A DNA stretch of 64,000 nucleotides. Source: JAJDYQ01 sp965214035. Lineage in GTDB: Bacteria > Pseudomonadota > Gammaproteobacteria > JAJDYQ01. Below, in pieces: positions 44,752 through 53,570 of this stretch. The translations under genes and the position numbers were made by a program. Position 1 is the first letter of the stretch, and every line of letters starts with the position of its first letter. The stretch covers positions 1,860,001 through 1,924,000 of the forward strand of contig OZ243932.1 of assembly GCA_965214035.1 (NCBI GenBank), written 5' to 3'. The notes beneath the pieces are model-generated. The model was not told where the DNA came from. It was given only the letters and a program-made list of their open reading frames with translations, and made no database searches.

Positions 44752-45540
44752 TCAACCGCCGGCATCCTCGCCAATCGGCTGCACTGTATTGTTGGATCTC
44801 GGTGTTGATACCTTTCGAAGATCGCGTATATGGTAGTTCGTTCCCTTTCTCTCCAGTTCGAACAAACCTACTGCACGGACCAGATCACTCAGCTTCGCGA
44901 AACCGTAGTTTCTCGGGTCGAAGTCAGCAGCAGTCCTGTTGACGTAACTGCCAACACGAGCCAAGGCAGTCCAGCCACTATCGTCGCACTCTGCGTCTAT
45001 CGCAGCACGCAGTAGATTCACTAACCTGGCGTCGCCTCGCAGCTCATTCGATGTCCGTGAATGCACCCCCTGTTCTTCCCCTTGAGCTGCAAAATTAGCG
45101 AACACTTCAGTATATGTGAATCTGTCGCACGCAGCCACGAAGGGGCGCGGCGTCTTACGCTCGCCGAATCCGTAAACCTTAAGTCCTGACTCTCGAATCC
45201 GCGCAGCGAGGCGAGTGAAGTCACTATCGCTCGAGACCAGGCAGAATCCACTGAACACTCCTGCATACAGAAGATCCATTGCATCGATGATCAGTGCACT
45301 ATCGGTGGCGTTCTTTCCGGTGGTATAGGCGAATTGTTGTATAGGCTGGATTGAATGCTCTAGCAGAACTGACTTCCACTGAGTGAGACCAGGAGTGGTC
45401 CAATCCCCATAAATTCGCTTTACACTAGCAATACCAAGCTTCGCAATTTCTGTGAGGAGTCCCTCAACAATCGACGCACTCACATTGTCCGCGTCTATGA
45501 GCACTGCAAGGGGATGATTGTCGCTATTGTCAGGCTGCAT
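44752..45540 (-). CDS. NYN-domain (LabA/DUF88) protein with OST-HTH/LOTUS domain
   Basis: A 262-residue protein. The NYN PIN-like nuclease domain fills residues 1-150: LAVLIDADNVSASIVEGLLT with the first acidic pair, ATDSALIIDAMDLL, and CLVSSDSDFTRLAARIRESG. The C-terminal LOTUS/OST-HTH RNA-binding domain has GWTALARVGSYVNRTAADFD and NYGFAKLSDLVRAVGLFELE. This layout is typical of RNases with roles in RNA decay or phage defence; the target is unknown. It follows a cassette attC on its 5' side and is on the cassette strand, but no attC is seen on its own 3' side. Confidence 0.85.
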   Translation of the reverse strand: MQPDNSDNHPLAVLIDADNVSASIVEGLLTEIAKLGIASVKRIYGDWTTPGLTQWKSVLLEHSIQPIQQFAYTTGKNATDSALIIDAMDLLYAGVFSGFCLVSSDSDFTRLAARIRESGLKVYGFGERKTPRPFVAACDRFTYTEVFANFAAQGEEQGVHSRTSNELRGDARLVNLLRAAIDAECDDSGWTALARVGSYVNRTAADFDPRNYGFAKLSDLVRAVGLFELERKGTNYHIRDLRKVSTPRSNNTVQPIGEDAGG

Positions 45541-45644
45541 ATCTATACGAGATATCTAGCGATCAAACTCAGCCGGATGCGGAAAATTGGGAGTGATAGA
45601 GAAAAAATTTTTCCCCGAATAATCAGTTACGTGATTCACCATAT

Positions 45645-45705
45645 ATCTAACACCTCTGTTCAGCGGCGCAGCTTTACTGCGTCGGGCTGCATGCGCTTGT
45701 TAGTG
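45645..45705 (-). repeat. attC site of the toxin-antitoxin cassette
   Basis: A 61-base site: inverse core CACTAAC (complement of 45699-45705), core GTTAGAT (45645-45651), arms rich in GCGCATGCAGC and GCTGCGCC. It is read in frame by the antitoxin gene, whose last 15 or so residues (TNKRMQPDAVKLRR) are attC-encoded. Confidence 0.85.
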
Positions 45706-45977
45706 GTCACATCTTGTAAGCTCCCAGACACATACTTGTGCAAAATGCTGGACACCAATGTTTGATACGGGATACCCTCTATTAATGCACGCTTTTGAAT
45801 GGCGTCCAGATCACGGCTCGAAATGCGGATATTTATCCGTTTATCTTTTTTAAAGGTATGTGTTGCCATTTCCTGAATCTTCTTCCTGCGTGCGGATGTT
45901 AGTTTCGACTTAAACTCACCGGCCTCATAAGCCTTTAAAAGTTTCTTTTCATCTTTATCCAGTTTCACTTTACTCAT
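45660..45977 (-). CDS. BrnA-type antitoxin
   Basis: A 105-residue DNA-binding antitoxin. The C-terminal ribbon-helix-helix has RINIRISSRDLDAIQKRALI and EGIPYQTLVSSILHKYVSGS, typical of the BrnA/CopG group. The N-terminal 55 residues are charged and likely toxin-binding. ATG 45977 overlaps the toxin stop by eight bases. The last residues come from the attC. As in brnTA operons the toxin gene comes first, and the pair should be autoregulated by the antitoxin complex. Confidence 0.8.
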   Translation of the reverse strand: MSKVKLDKDEKKLLKAYEAGEFKSKLTSARRKKIQEMATHTFKKDKRINIRISSRDLDAIQKRALIEGIPYQTLVSSILHKYVSGSLQDVTTNKRMQPDAVKLRR

Positions 45978-46251
45978 CACTCTCCCCCAGATACTGTCTG
46001 GTTGCTTTTCGGCTTGGGATAATGGTTTTCAAAAAAATACCTTCCCTGGATTCCACGTATGGTACCAAATAGACATAGCCTTCAATGGCTACGACATACA
46101 TCCTTTGGTGCCCATAAACCTCCTGATTAGGAGGTTCAACATCATCCAGCAAGCTATCCGACTGAAGATGGAAAATAACTTCCTCAAAAGAGACTCCTCT
46201 TTCTTCAATGAGCTGCTTGTTTTTCTCCAGATCCCAATCGTATTGCTTCAT
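45970..46251 (-). CDS. BrnT-type toxin
   Basis: A 93-residue RelE-fold toxin: MKQYDWDLEKNKQLIEERGV, then SFEEVIFHLQSDSLLDDVEP and the C-terminal KTIIPSRKATRQYLG. This matches the BrnT layout (WDxxKxxxNxxxxGVSFEE...SRKAT). BrnT toxins are ribonucleases that inhibit translation; BrnA binds and neutralises them. The gene is complete. The cassette is on the - strand to the right of intI. Confidence 0.78.
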   Translation of the reverse strand: MKQYDWDLEKNKQLIEERGVSFEEVIFHLQSDSLLDDVEPPNQEVYGHQRMYVVAIEGYVYLVPYVESREGIFLKTIIPSRKATRQYLGESDE

Positions 46252-46469
46252 GGAATGTGAGTATAGCAGAATGTGAGCCTTTTGGCATCATTTTCAAGTG
46301 ACCGCTAAGGCCGCCAATAGAGGTCGAAAAATCAGAGCGAAGCGGCGGTATTACGATCCCTCTAGGGGCCTTACTATACGCTTTAATCAACATGCATTGC
46401 TGTTTCTGCATATTCCTTTTTTGGCATCAGGCGTGCCATTTGATTCCCAAGGTAGTTGTGACATATAGT

Positions 46470-46516
46470 GCCTAAATCAGGTGCGCCGCGGGCGTCACCC
46501 GGATTTACTTGTCAGG
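46470..46516 (-). repeat. attC remnant beside IS256
   Basis: On the - strand it reads CCTGACAAG, then AAATCCGGGTGACGCC and GGCGCACCTGATTTAGGC: the inner arms of an attC like that at 34029-34094. The inverse core has TGAC for TAAC, and the outer core is lost. The 50-residue ORF at 46505 ends in it. Confidence 0.5.
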
Positions 46517-46657
46517 TATGTGTTTGTGGTCGATCTGAACTTGCTTTATTTTATAAATAAACTCTGGCTTGTTAACATAAGCCATAGCTCTATCCCATAA
46601 AGGATTTGTACGGTCATAAAGATTCTTCGCAAGTGCCTTTATTTCGGTAGCGTTCAT
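46505..46657 (-). CDS. 50-residue cassette ORF
   Basis: MNATEIKALAKNLYDRTNPL, then WDRAMAYVNKPEFIYKIKQV and QIDHKHIPDK. I do not recognise it. The stop codon lies in an attC remnant, as in true cassettes, and its start is at or within a few bases of the IS256 left end, so it may be truncated or newly joined. Probably intact as a short protein; function unknown. Interval 46252-46470 to its left has no supported gene. Confidence 0.45.
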   Translation of the reverse strand: MNATEIKALAKNLYDRTNPLWDRAMAYVNKPEFIYKIKQVQIDHKHIPDK

Positions 46658-47948
46658 AATTTTGTGTCATTGACTTAAACTGATATGAACTGATTTGATT
46701 AAGGAGATGATAGATGAAAACCCACATTGGCTTTGATATGGAAGCGGCTATCAAGGATTTGCGCGAAGGCAAAGACCTCGGTGGCAAGGATGGCATTTTT
46801 ACCCCGCTCATCAAGCAATTAACCGAGGCCGCCATGCAGGCCGAGCTGGAAGAACACCTGGCAGCCGAGGCGGCTCCGAACCGTAAAAACGGCAGCAGCA
46901 CAAAAACCATGAAAACCCCGACCGGGGAGTTTGAGCTGAAAACCCCGCGTGACCGAGCCAGCACCTTTGAACCCCGGATGGTCAAAAAGCACCAAACCCA
47001 CCTGACTGATGAACTCCAGCGCAAGGTGATGGGCCTGTTTGCACTGGGCAACAGCTATCAGGATATCCGCACTCACATTGCCGATATGTACGACATCTCG
47101 CTGTCCAACGGGACGATCAGCACGGTCACCGACAAGCTGTTACCCGAGTTACAGGCTTGGCGTGAGCGCGACCTCGAAGCCGTCTATCCGATTGTCTGGC
47201 TGGATGCTATCCATTACAAAATCAAGGAAAATGGCCGTTATCTGAACAAGGCAGTTTACACCATTTTGGGACTGAACATGGAGGGCAAGAAAGAACTCCT
47301 GGGTCTGTATCTGTCCGACTCCGAAGGTGCCCACCATTGGCTGAGCGTGCTGACCGACCTGCATAACCGAGGGGTCAAGGACATCCTGATCGTCTGTGTG
47401 GATGGACTCAAGGGCTTCCCTGAGGCCATTCACAGCATTTATCCTGACACCGAGATACAACATTGCGTCATCCATCAAATCCGCCATTCCATGAAGTATG
47501 TGGCCTCGAAAAATCAATCCGCGTTTATGGCAGACCTCAAATGTGTTTACAAGGCCGCAACCCTCAATGCCGCCGAGATCGCCCTGGATGAGTTGGAGGA
47601 CAAATGGGGAGACAAGTATCCCCTGGTCATCCAGTCCTGGCACCGCAAGTGGCCCACGCTATCGGCCTACTTCAAGTACCCCGATTATGTGCGCACCGCG
47701 ATTTACACCACCAATGCGGTAGAAGCCGTCCATCGACAGTTCCGCAAACTGACCAAAACCAAAGGGGGCTTTGCCAATGAAAGCAGCTTGCTCAAGTTGC
47801 TCTATGCCGGCATACTCAAGGCCTCGGAGCGCTGGACACATCCGGTACAAAATTGGAACTTGACGCTCTCGCAATTAACCCTTCACTTTGAGGGGCGACT
47901 CGACGATTACATTGCTTTGTAAATGTAAATGGCTGACACAGAATTTTG
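46658..47948 (+). mobile_element. IS256-family insertion sequence
   Basis: A transposase of the IS256 (Mutator-like) family with imperfect inverted ends, AATTTTGTGTCATTGAC on the left and GGCTGACACAGAATTT on the right. Exact ends and target repeats cannot be fixed here. The right end cuts off the last residues of a HaeIII-like gene. Confidence 0.8.
46714..47922 (+). CDS. IS256-family transposase
   Basis: A complete 402-residue DDE transposase: MKTHIGFDMEAAIKDLREGK, AMQAELEEHLAAEAAPNRKN, YPIVWLDAIHYKIKENGRYL (first Asp), VDGLKGFPEAIHSIYPDTEI (second Asp) with CVIHQIRHSMKYV, and TTNAVEAVHRQFRKLTKTKG (Glu). No frame damage. Ribosome site AAGGAGATGATAG precedes the ATG. Likely active. Confidence 0.95.
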   Translation: MKTHIGFDMEAAIKDLREGKDLGGKDGIFTPLIKQLTEAAMQAELEEHLAAEAAPNRKNGSSTKTMKTPTGEFELKTPRDRASTFEPRMVKKHQTHLTDELQRKVMGLFALGNSYQDIRTHIADMYDISLSNGTISTVTDKLLPELQAWRERDLEAVYPIVWLDAIHYKIKENGRYLNKAVYTILGLNMEGKKELLGLYLSDSEGAHHWLSVLTDLHNRGVKDILIVCVDGLKGFPEAIHSIYPDTEIQHCVIHQIRHSMKYVASKNQSAFMADLKCVYKAATLNAAEIALDELEDKWGDKYPLVIQSWHRKWPTLSAYFKYPDYVRTAIYTTNAVEAVHRQFRKLTKTKGGFANESSLLKLLYAGILKASERWTHPVQNWNLTLSQLTLHFEGRLDDYIAL

Positions 47949-47949
47949 A

Positions 47950-48822
47950 ACACCCTCGGAATTTCATGTCGTGCGACATTCTGCGGCATTCCAATAAACT
48001 GTATATCAAACTTCAATGAAGGCTCAACCATTGACCGAGCACTGTGAAGCCGGAAAGATAATTGCCAGCCACCCTCAAAAGTAACCAGTAGCGTGCTATT
48101 TGAGCTTGGCTTTCGCCGTATTTGTTCAATCCGGCTCGGCATCTTCCATCTCTTGCCCCATTTCAGGGTTCCATTGATGTTCACGCTTGTAATGCTGGCA
48201 CGGTCCGGAAAGCAGACAACCTTGTAATAGTCTTTTGTCCCAACCAAGTACTGGAAGAATGGACTGATGAATTGCTTTGCGTAGTCCTCGCATAATCGCC
48301 GTAGCTCATCCTCAAAGGCGGCCAGTATGGGCAGGCAGCAGTACCTACCTTGTCTGGTATATCGCGAAAATACTGCCCTTGCCTGCCCCTTAAATCCTCG
48401 AATACAGGCCTTACTTTCTGCCAGTAGACACTGCTGCATGGATGGTTTCCCCAGTCCTTGCCAAAGTCGATGCTATCCGATAGCTGTGAGTGCTTTACCC
48501 CTTGATGGTTGTGTTTGGCTGAAATGCCTATAGAACCATCTGGCTCCAGGTAAATAACAATATCCCGAACATCTCCGGATTTCCCTTGAAAGTCATCCTG
48601 CAAGGCAATACGCGATATATGACTAAACTGATCATCGTGGCACAACAAAAAGATTGAGACTTCATCTGCTGCCTTGTCAAAGCTTTTCCTTTCTGGCAAA
48701 TCTTCGTAGTGAATCTTTGTTTGGAAATACGCTTTGTTTTGAACAATGTCGGCGTTCGTATGCCTGCTTATCTCTCTGGCAAGCGCGTGCTCAAACGCCT
48801 TGCCGTTCCGAACCTGTTTCAA
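47950..48822 (-). pseudogene. HaeIII-like restriction endonuclease, frameshifted and truncated
   Basis: The frame starts MKQVRNGKAFEHALAREISR, then SGDVRDIVIYLEPDGSIGIS and AKHNHQGVKHSQLSDSIDFG and KDWGNHPCSSVYWQKV, closely like R.HaeIII. Near 48345 the frame changes, continuing as LPILAAFEDELRRLCEDYAK, SVNINGTLKWGKRWKMPSRI and NSTLLVTFEGGWQLSFRLHS to IQFIGMPQNVARHEIP, where IS256 intervenes. HaeIII cuts GGCC. Its start overlaps the methylase stop by four bases. Dead. Confidence 0.8.
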
Positions 48823-49208
48823 GACACCTTCACATAATCTTTTGACATAATCAGCACTTCCTTGCTGGACTTGTCGTTACTCATTCCGTAAGTCCATTCA
48901 GGCTCAATGATTTCATAGCCTTCATATAACTGCCTGACTCTCTGACAGTCATTATATGACAACAACCAACCATCGCGCTCTTTAAGCAAGTCGGCAAGCC
49001 CTGTATGATTAAAGTCTGTATGTTGATCTCCACGGTTCCCGTATAATGAACCGCCGTTCATGTACGGGGGGTCAAGATACATAAAATCGTCTCGATGCTT
49101 GCGTATAGAATCGTGGAAGCCTGCCATTTCTACCCGAAAGTTACCGACTTTGAATTTACCTAGCTTCTCAATACAACTATCCGTAAATCGCGGATGACCA
49201 AGTGACAT
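48819..49208 (-). pseudogene. D12-class adenine-N6 DNA methyltransferase, C-terminal half
   Basis: Contains DDFMYLDPPYMNGGSLYGNR (DPPY motif IV), WLLSYNDCQRVRQLYEGYEI and SSKEVLIM, the end of a Dam-type methylase. The frame is open upstream to about 49270 without the SAM-binding FxGxG motif I, so the N-terminal half is missing. It overlaps the HaeIII-like gene by four bases and was its partner. A D12 enzyme methylates adenine, which GGCC lacks, so the system's target may differ from HaeIII's. Confidence 0.75.
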
Positions 49209-49261
49209 TCCACCGGATAAAGAAACGGACCCGGCAGATAGTCTTTCACTTTTTGATATAT

Positions 49262-49384
49262 GAATGACACCTTAAAAAAGCTGGCTTCACTTGTCATGGC
49301 AGAACATGAGATCAGTAACAAAGCAAAGCTATCTGAGTTAGTGCAGGAAAGATTTCAGCTTACAAAGGATTATTCAATTTATTA
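49262..49384 (+). pseudogene. Short N-terminal fragment, possible restriction enzyme
   Basis: MNDTLKKLASLVMAEHEISN then KAKLSELVQERFQLTKDYSI and a stop. The pattern (KLSxLVxERFxLTKDxSIY) recalls the N-terminus of a type II endonuclease family, but I cannot prove it. It lies between the methylase fragment and nadE; the sequence from 49385 to 49476 holds nothing else that I see. Confidence 0.3.
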
Positions 49385-49476
49385 AAGCTAATAAAGCGAA
49401 AAAATTTCTGGAAAGAATCATCAATCTGTAGCAGGCCAGAATTGAAAATAGAAAATGGCAAAAAATATAAAACCAG

Positions 49477-51111
49477 CTATGGCCCCTTAAAGTATGTAAT
49501 CGGGAAGCGCCAATCACGGCCAAAGGCCTTATCCGTGATTTTTATACCGGGCGGAGCCTGCCGCCGTTTATATTCATTGAGATCAACTCTTCGCACAATA
49601 TCCCGAACCAGTGCAGGCGGATGGCCTGCATCAATAATTGAAGAGATGCTTTCATGCTCCTCGATATACCGCTTCAAAATATCATCGAGGATATCATACT
49701 CAGGCAGTGTATCCTGATCCGCCTGGCCTGGTGCCAATTCTGCTGAAGGCGCTCTATCAATAACCCGGCCTAGTATAACATTTGATACTTTGTTACGATA
49801 TTTCGCCAGACGATATACAGTCGTTTTATAAACATCTTTCAGAGGTGCATAGCCACCGGCCATATCTCCATAAAGTGTCGTATAACCTACAGCCATTTCA
49901 CTTTTGTTGCCGGTAGTCAATAGCAGCCTTCCTTTTTTATTTGAAATCGCCATAAGTATCGCCCCCCTGATTCTCGCCTGTATGTTTTCTTCGGTAGCAT
50001 CTTTATCTTCATCCGCAAAAACCCCGCCCAATACCTGTTCAAACTCATTAAATATGCCATCTATCGGCATTACATTATAATTCACTCCAAGGTTCGCGGC
50101 TTCCTCTTCAGCATCCTCCATACTCATATCCGATGTATATAGATATGGCATCATTACTGTACTGACCCTGTCCGCACCCAGGGCATCCACGGCGATGGCC
50201 AGCGTTAGAGCAGAGTCTATGCCCCCTGACAGGCCAAGCACCACCCCTGAAAATCCATTTTTTCTGACATACTCCGATACACCATAAACCAGAGCATCGT
50301 AAATCAACCGGTCATTCTCTGGCATGTATTCAATGCACCCGTTCAGTACAAGACCGGTATCAGTCTGCCTGAGCGATACAAGCTGTCTGCTCTCGCTGAA
50401 TACTTTAGAGCAGGCACACACATGACCACTGCCATCTACTGCTATTGAGCCGCCATCAAAAACCAGCTCATCCTGCCCACCAACCTGATTAACATATATC
50501 AATGGTATTTGACATTCACTGACTCTGGCATTGAGTACGCCGAGACGTTGAGCATGTTTCTCTGCATGAAATGGTGAGGCGTTTATATTAATGATAATAT
50601 CAGCCTGCTTGGCTGCTGCCTTTGCAACCGGCTGAGGAGACCAAATATCTTCACAGACAGTAATCCCGCCCTTGATACCGGGGAACAGTTCCACAACCAG
50701 AGTATCGTCTCCCGCAGAGAAATAGCGATTCTCATCAAAAACCCCATAGTTGGGCAAACACTGCTTATACGCGACTCCGATCTTCCGGGTATCACGAATA
50801 ACTATCGCCGCATTATAGATTAAGCCACTGATACACACCGGTGAACCGATAATGGCTGTTATATCGCGACAGCATAATGCAATTTCCTGAACCGCTCGTT
50901 CACAACGAGGAACAAAATCTGACCTGTAAAGCAGATCTTCAGGGGGATAGCCGCTTATAATCAGCTCGCTGAATACAATAATATCGGCATGACGGTCTGT
51001 GCGAGCATGCTCGATAGCCTTGGACACCAGATTTTTATTTCCATTGATATCACCAACCAATGGATTTAACTGGGCCATCATCAGGAGACAGTCCTGCTTC
51101 TGTACGGCCAT
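49477..51111 (-). CDS. nadE: Glutamine-dependent NAD+ synthetase
   Basis: A 544-residue two-domain enzyme. The N-terminal nitrilase-type glutaminase (residues 1-260) has VFSELIISGYPPEDL (Glu), GVFDENRYFSAGD (Lys region) and GGITVCEDIW (Cys). The C-terminal synthetase has the PP-loop GVVLGLSGGIDSALTLAIAV and LLTTGNKSEMAVGYTTLYGD. It amidates nicotinate adenine dinucleotide with ammonia from glutamine. Leftmost of a group with sucD and sucC, 24 bases after sucD. Length is normal. Confidence 0.97.
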   Translation of the reverse strand: MAVQKQDCLLMMAQLNPLVGDINGNKNLVSKAIEHARTDRHADIIVFSELIISGYPPEDLLYRSDFVPRCERAVQEIALCCRDITAIIGSPVCISGLIYNAAIVIRDTRKIGVAYKQCLPNYGVFDENRYFSAGDDTLVVELFPGIKGGITVCEDIWSPQPVAKAAAKQADIIININASPFHAEKHAQRLGVLNARVSECQIPLIYVNQVGGQDELVFDGGSIAVDGSGHVCACSKVFSESRQLVSLRQTDTGLVLNGCIEYMPENDRLIYDALVYGVSEYVRKNGFSGVVLGLSGGIDSALTLAIAVDALGADRVSTVMMPYLYTSDMSMEDAEEEAANLGVNYNVMPIDGIFNEFEQVLGGVFADEDKDATEENIQARIRGAILMAISNKKGRLLLTTGNKSEMAVGYTTLYGDMAGGYAPLKDVYKTTVYRLAKYRNKVSNVILGRVIDRAPSAELAPGQADQDTLPEYDILDDILKRYIEEHESISSIIDAGHPPALVRDIVRRVDLNEYKRRQAPPGIKITDKAFGRDWRFPITYFKGP

Positions 51112-51135
51112 TAGAAAATCAAGCCTGAACGGCCA

Positions 51136-52005
51136 TCATGCCATCAGATTTTGCAGGGCATTTCCAATTTCCGCAGGAGAGCGAGTTGTTGCTACTCCCG
51201 CTCTCTCCAATGCTGCGAACTTATCATCGGCAGTCCCCTTTCCACCCGAGATAATCGCCCCTGCATGTCCCATACGCTTACCGGGAGGGGCCGTGACTCC
51301 TGCAATATAGGCAACGACAGGTTTACTGACCTCAGATTGAATATATTCGGCTGCCTCTTCTTCAGCCGTTCCGCCGATCTCTCCAACCATGACAATGCCC
51401 TCAGTCTGTTTATCCTCATTAAACAGCCTGAGACAATCAATAAAGTTCATACCCTGAATCGGGTCTCCACCAATACCGATACAGGTAGATTGCCCCTGAC
51501 CAGTCAGGGTCGTTTGATACACGGCTTCATAGGTCAGGGTGCCGGAGCGCGAAACGATCCCGATCTTTCCCTTGCGGTGAATGGCTCCCGGCATAATACC
51601 GATCTTGCATTCGCCCGGAGTAATAATGCCCGGACAGTTTGGGCCGATCAGTGAAGCTCCGCTGCCGCCCAGCACGCTTTTTACTTTCAGCATATCGAGC
51701 ACCGGTATCCCTTCGGTAATGCAGACAATGATTTTTATGCCGGCATCGGCAGCCTCCAGGATCGCATCGGCAGCAAAGCCGGCAGGCACGTAGATGACAC
51801 TGGCATCGGCACCGGTCTCACGCACGCCTTCCAGCACGGTGTCAAAGATCGGCAGCCCCAAATGAATCTGACCAGCCTTGCCAGGCGTAATACCACCGAC
51901 CATCCGGGTACCATAGGCAATCGCATGTTCGGAGTGAAATGTTCCCTGCCTACCGGTAAAGCCCTGACAGAGCACTTTGGTATCGCTGTTTACCAGCACA
52001 CTCAT
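51136..52005 (-). CDS. sucD: Succinyl-CoA synthetase alpha subunit
   Basis: A 289-residue subunit of the TCA-cycle ligase that makes ATP or GTP from succinyl-CoA. MSVLVNSDTKVLCQGFTGRQ binds CoA. The phosphorylated His is in GKRMGHAGAIISGGKG (about residue 244). LIGPNCPGIITPGECKIGIM is conserved. It overlaps sucC by four bases (52002-52005), so translation is coupled. Confidence 0.97.
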   Translation of the reverse strand: MSVLVNSDTKVLCQGFTGRQGTFHSEHAIAYGTRMVGGITPGKAGQIHLGLPIFDTVLEGVRETGADASVIYVPAGFAADAILEAADAGIKIIVCITEGIPVLDMLKVKSVLGGSGASLIGPNCPGIITPGECKIGIMPGAIHRKGKIGIVSRSGTLTYEAVYQTTLTGQGQSTCIGIGGDPIQGMNFIDCLRLFNEDKQTEGIVMVGEIGGTAEEEAAEYIQSEVSKPVVAYIAGVTAPPGKRMGHAGAIISGGKGTADDKFAALERAGVATTRSPAEIGNALQNLMA

Positions 52006-53174
52006 GGCTTGCCTCCCGCCCGGGCAACCACTTTCCGGGCAGCATCTGTAAGCCCGTCGGCAGCGATAATATCGAAATCACATTCTTCCAGCATTTTACG
52101 CCCCTGTTCAACATTCGTGCCTTCCAGCCGCACAACAATCGGTACCGCCACCTGGACCTGATCCATCGCCTCGATAATTCCCTCGGCGATCAAATCACAG
52201 CGGACGATACCGCCAAAAATATTCACCAATATGGCCTCGACATTGGGATTGGACAGGATCAGCCTGAAGGCTTCGCTGACTTTCTCTGCCGTAGTACCAC
52301 CACCGACATCAAGAAAATTGGCCGGCTCTCCACCATGCAGCTTGATCAAGTCCATGGTGGCCATGGCCAATCCAGCACCGTTCACCATACAGGCAATATT
52401 TCCATCCAGCGAAATATAATTCAGCTCATGTCGGCGAGCGATGCGCTCGCGCTCATCCTCCTGACTCTCGTCCCGAAGCGCTACCAGAGCGGGGTGACGA
52501 TACAGTGCATTACCATCAAGGTTAATTTTGGCATCCAGCGCGACCAGATCACCACCGGCAGTCACCACCAAAGGATTTATTTCAACCAGCGAGGCATCAT
52601 TATCGATAAAGAGCTGATACAGTGCGCTCACTATCTGTACAAATTGTCCGACCTGAGCGCCGCTCAATCCCAGCGAGAAAGCCAGAGTACGGCCCTGATA
52701 TGGCATTAATCCCGACTGGGGTTCGATATGCGCAGTATGAATTTTCTCCGGCGTAGCCACAGCGACTTCCTCGATATTCATACCTCCCGCTGCTGAGCAC
52801 ATAACAACAACCCTGCGCTGTGCGCGATCAACCAGAAGTCCCAGATAAAGCTCCCGAACAATATCCAGTGTCTGCTCTATAAGTACCCGATTAACAGGCA
52901 AGCCATTTGTATCGGTCTGCGGAGTCACCAGCCGGGAACCGATTAGATTGCCCACATATTGACGCAGCTCACCAGGGTCATGCAGAACCTTTACTCCACC
53001 ACCCTTGCCTCTTCCCCCGGCATGTATCTGGGCTTTGACCACACAGGCACCGGATGATGCCACGGATACAACCGCCTCATCCAAATCAGCGACATCTTCG
53101 ATCATCCGGCCTTCCGGCACAGGAATTTCATATTTCCGGAATAATGCCTTGGACTGATATTCATGCAGATTCAT
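52002..53174 (-). CDS. sucC: Succinyl-CoA synthetase beta subunit
   Basis: A 390-residue ATP-grasp subunit: MNLHEYQSKALFRKYEIPVP, VKAQIHAGGRGKGGGVKVLH for the nucleotide, the Mg motif LVEINPLVVT, and NFLDVGGGTTAEKVSEAFRL with GGIVRCDLIAEGI near the C-terminus. It starts the leftward sucC-sucD-nadE group. The 395 bases to the divergent pilS contain its promoter and a short ORF of doubtful status. Confidence 0.97.
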   Translation of the reverse strand: MNLHEYQSKALFRKYEIPVPEGRMIEDVADLDEAVVSVASSGACVVKAQIHAGGRGKGGGVKVLHDPGELRQYVGNLIGSRLVTPQTDTNGLPVNRVLIEQTLDIVRELYLGLLVDRAQRRVVVMCSAAGGMNIEEVAVATPEKIHTAHIEPQSGLMPYQGRTLAFSLGLSGAQVGQFVQIVSALYQLFIDNDASLVEINPLVVTAGGDLVALDAKINLDGNALYRHPALVALRDESQEDERERIARRHELNYISLDGNIACMVNGAGLAMATMDLIKLHGGEPANFLDVGGGTTAEKVSEAFRLILSNPNVEAILVNIFGGIVRCDLIAEGIIEAMDQVQVAVPIVVRLEGTNVEQGRKMLEECDFDIIAADGLTDAARKVVARAGGKP

Positions 53175-53372
53175 GGTTCCATCCTATTCTGGTATGCGTA
53201 CTTAAAATACTCGCTCATTGCAGGCGACATGTCCAGCCGTAAAAGCCGCCGATGTGCGCAGATTATTTACAGACGGCACCAAAATCACAGCAACCGGAGT
53301 TTCCACACAGCCCGATAGCCGATAATATTGGTACCATACTTGCTTTTTATTTCGATACCACAGAGTTAAATT

Positions 53373-53570
53373 ATGGAAACAGTATATATGAATAACGGCA
53401 GCATACTCAGCCGCCCACTGATCATGTCTGCTGAACATGATCAGACAGAAAACGATGTTTGTTGTGGCGATGCCCTCTGTATTGCCTTATGGTCATGTCA
53501 GCACAATGCTCAACAGGATCCGGGGGGCTCTCAACGCTTCAATATGCAAACAGAACCCCTTCTTCGGTAA
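53373..53570 (+). CDS. Doubtful 65-residue ORF coupled to pilS
   Basis: METVYMNNGSILSRPLIMSA and following; no recognised domain. It ends in TAATG, sharing a base with the pilS start, which would allow translational coupling. No clear ribosome site precedes it. It may be a leader ORF or chance. Confidence 0.25.
   Translation: METVYMNNGSILSRPLIMSAEHDQTENDVCCGDALCIALWSCQHNAQQDPGGSQRFNMQTEPLLR

Noticed and set aside
46252..46469. A gene or full attC between the toxin gene and the attC remnant
   Set aside because: There are GGCCGCC/GGCGG inverted patches near 46304-46350, but no core sites and no convincing reading frame.
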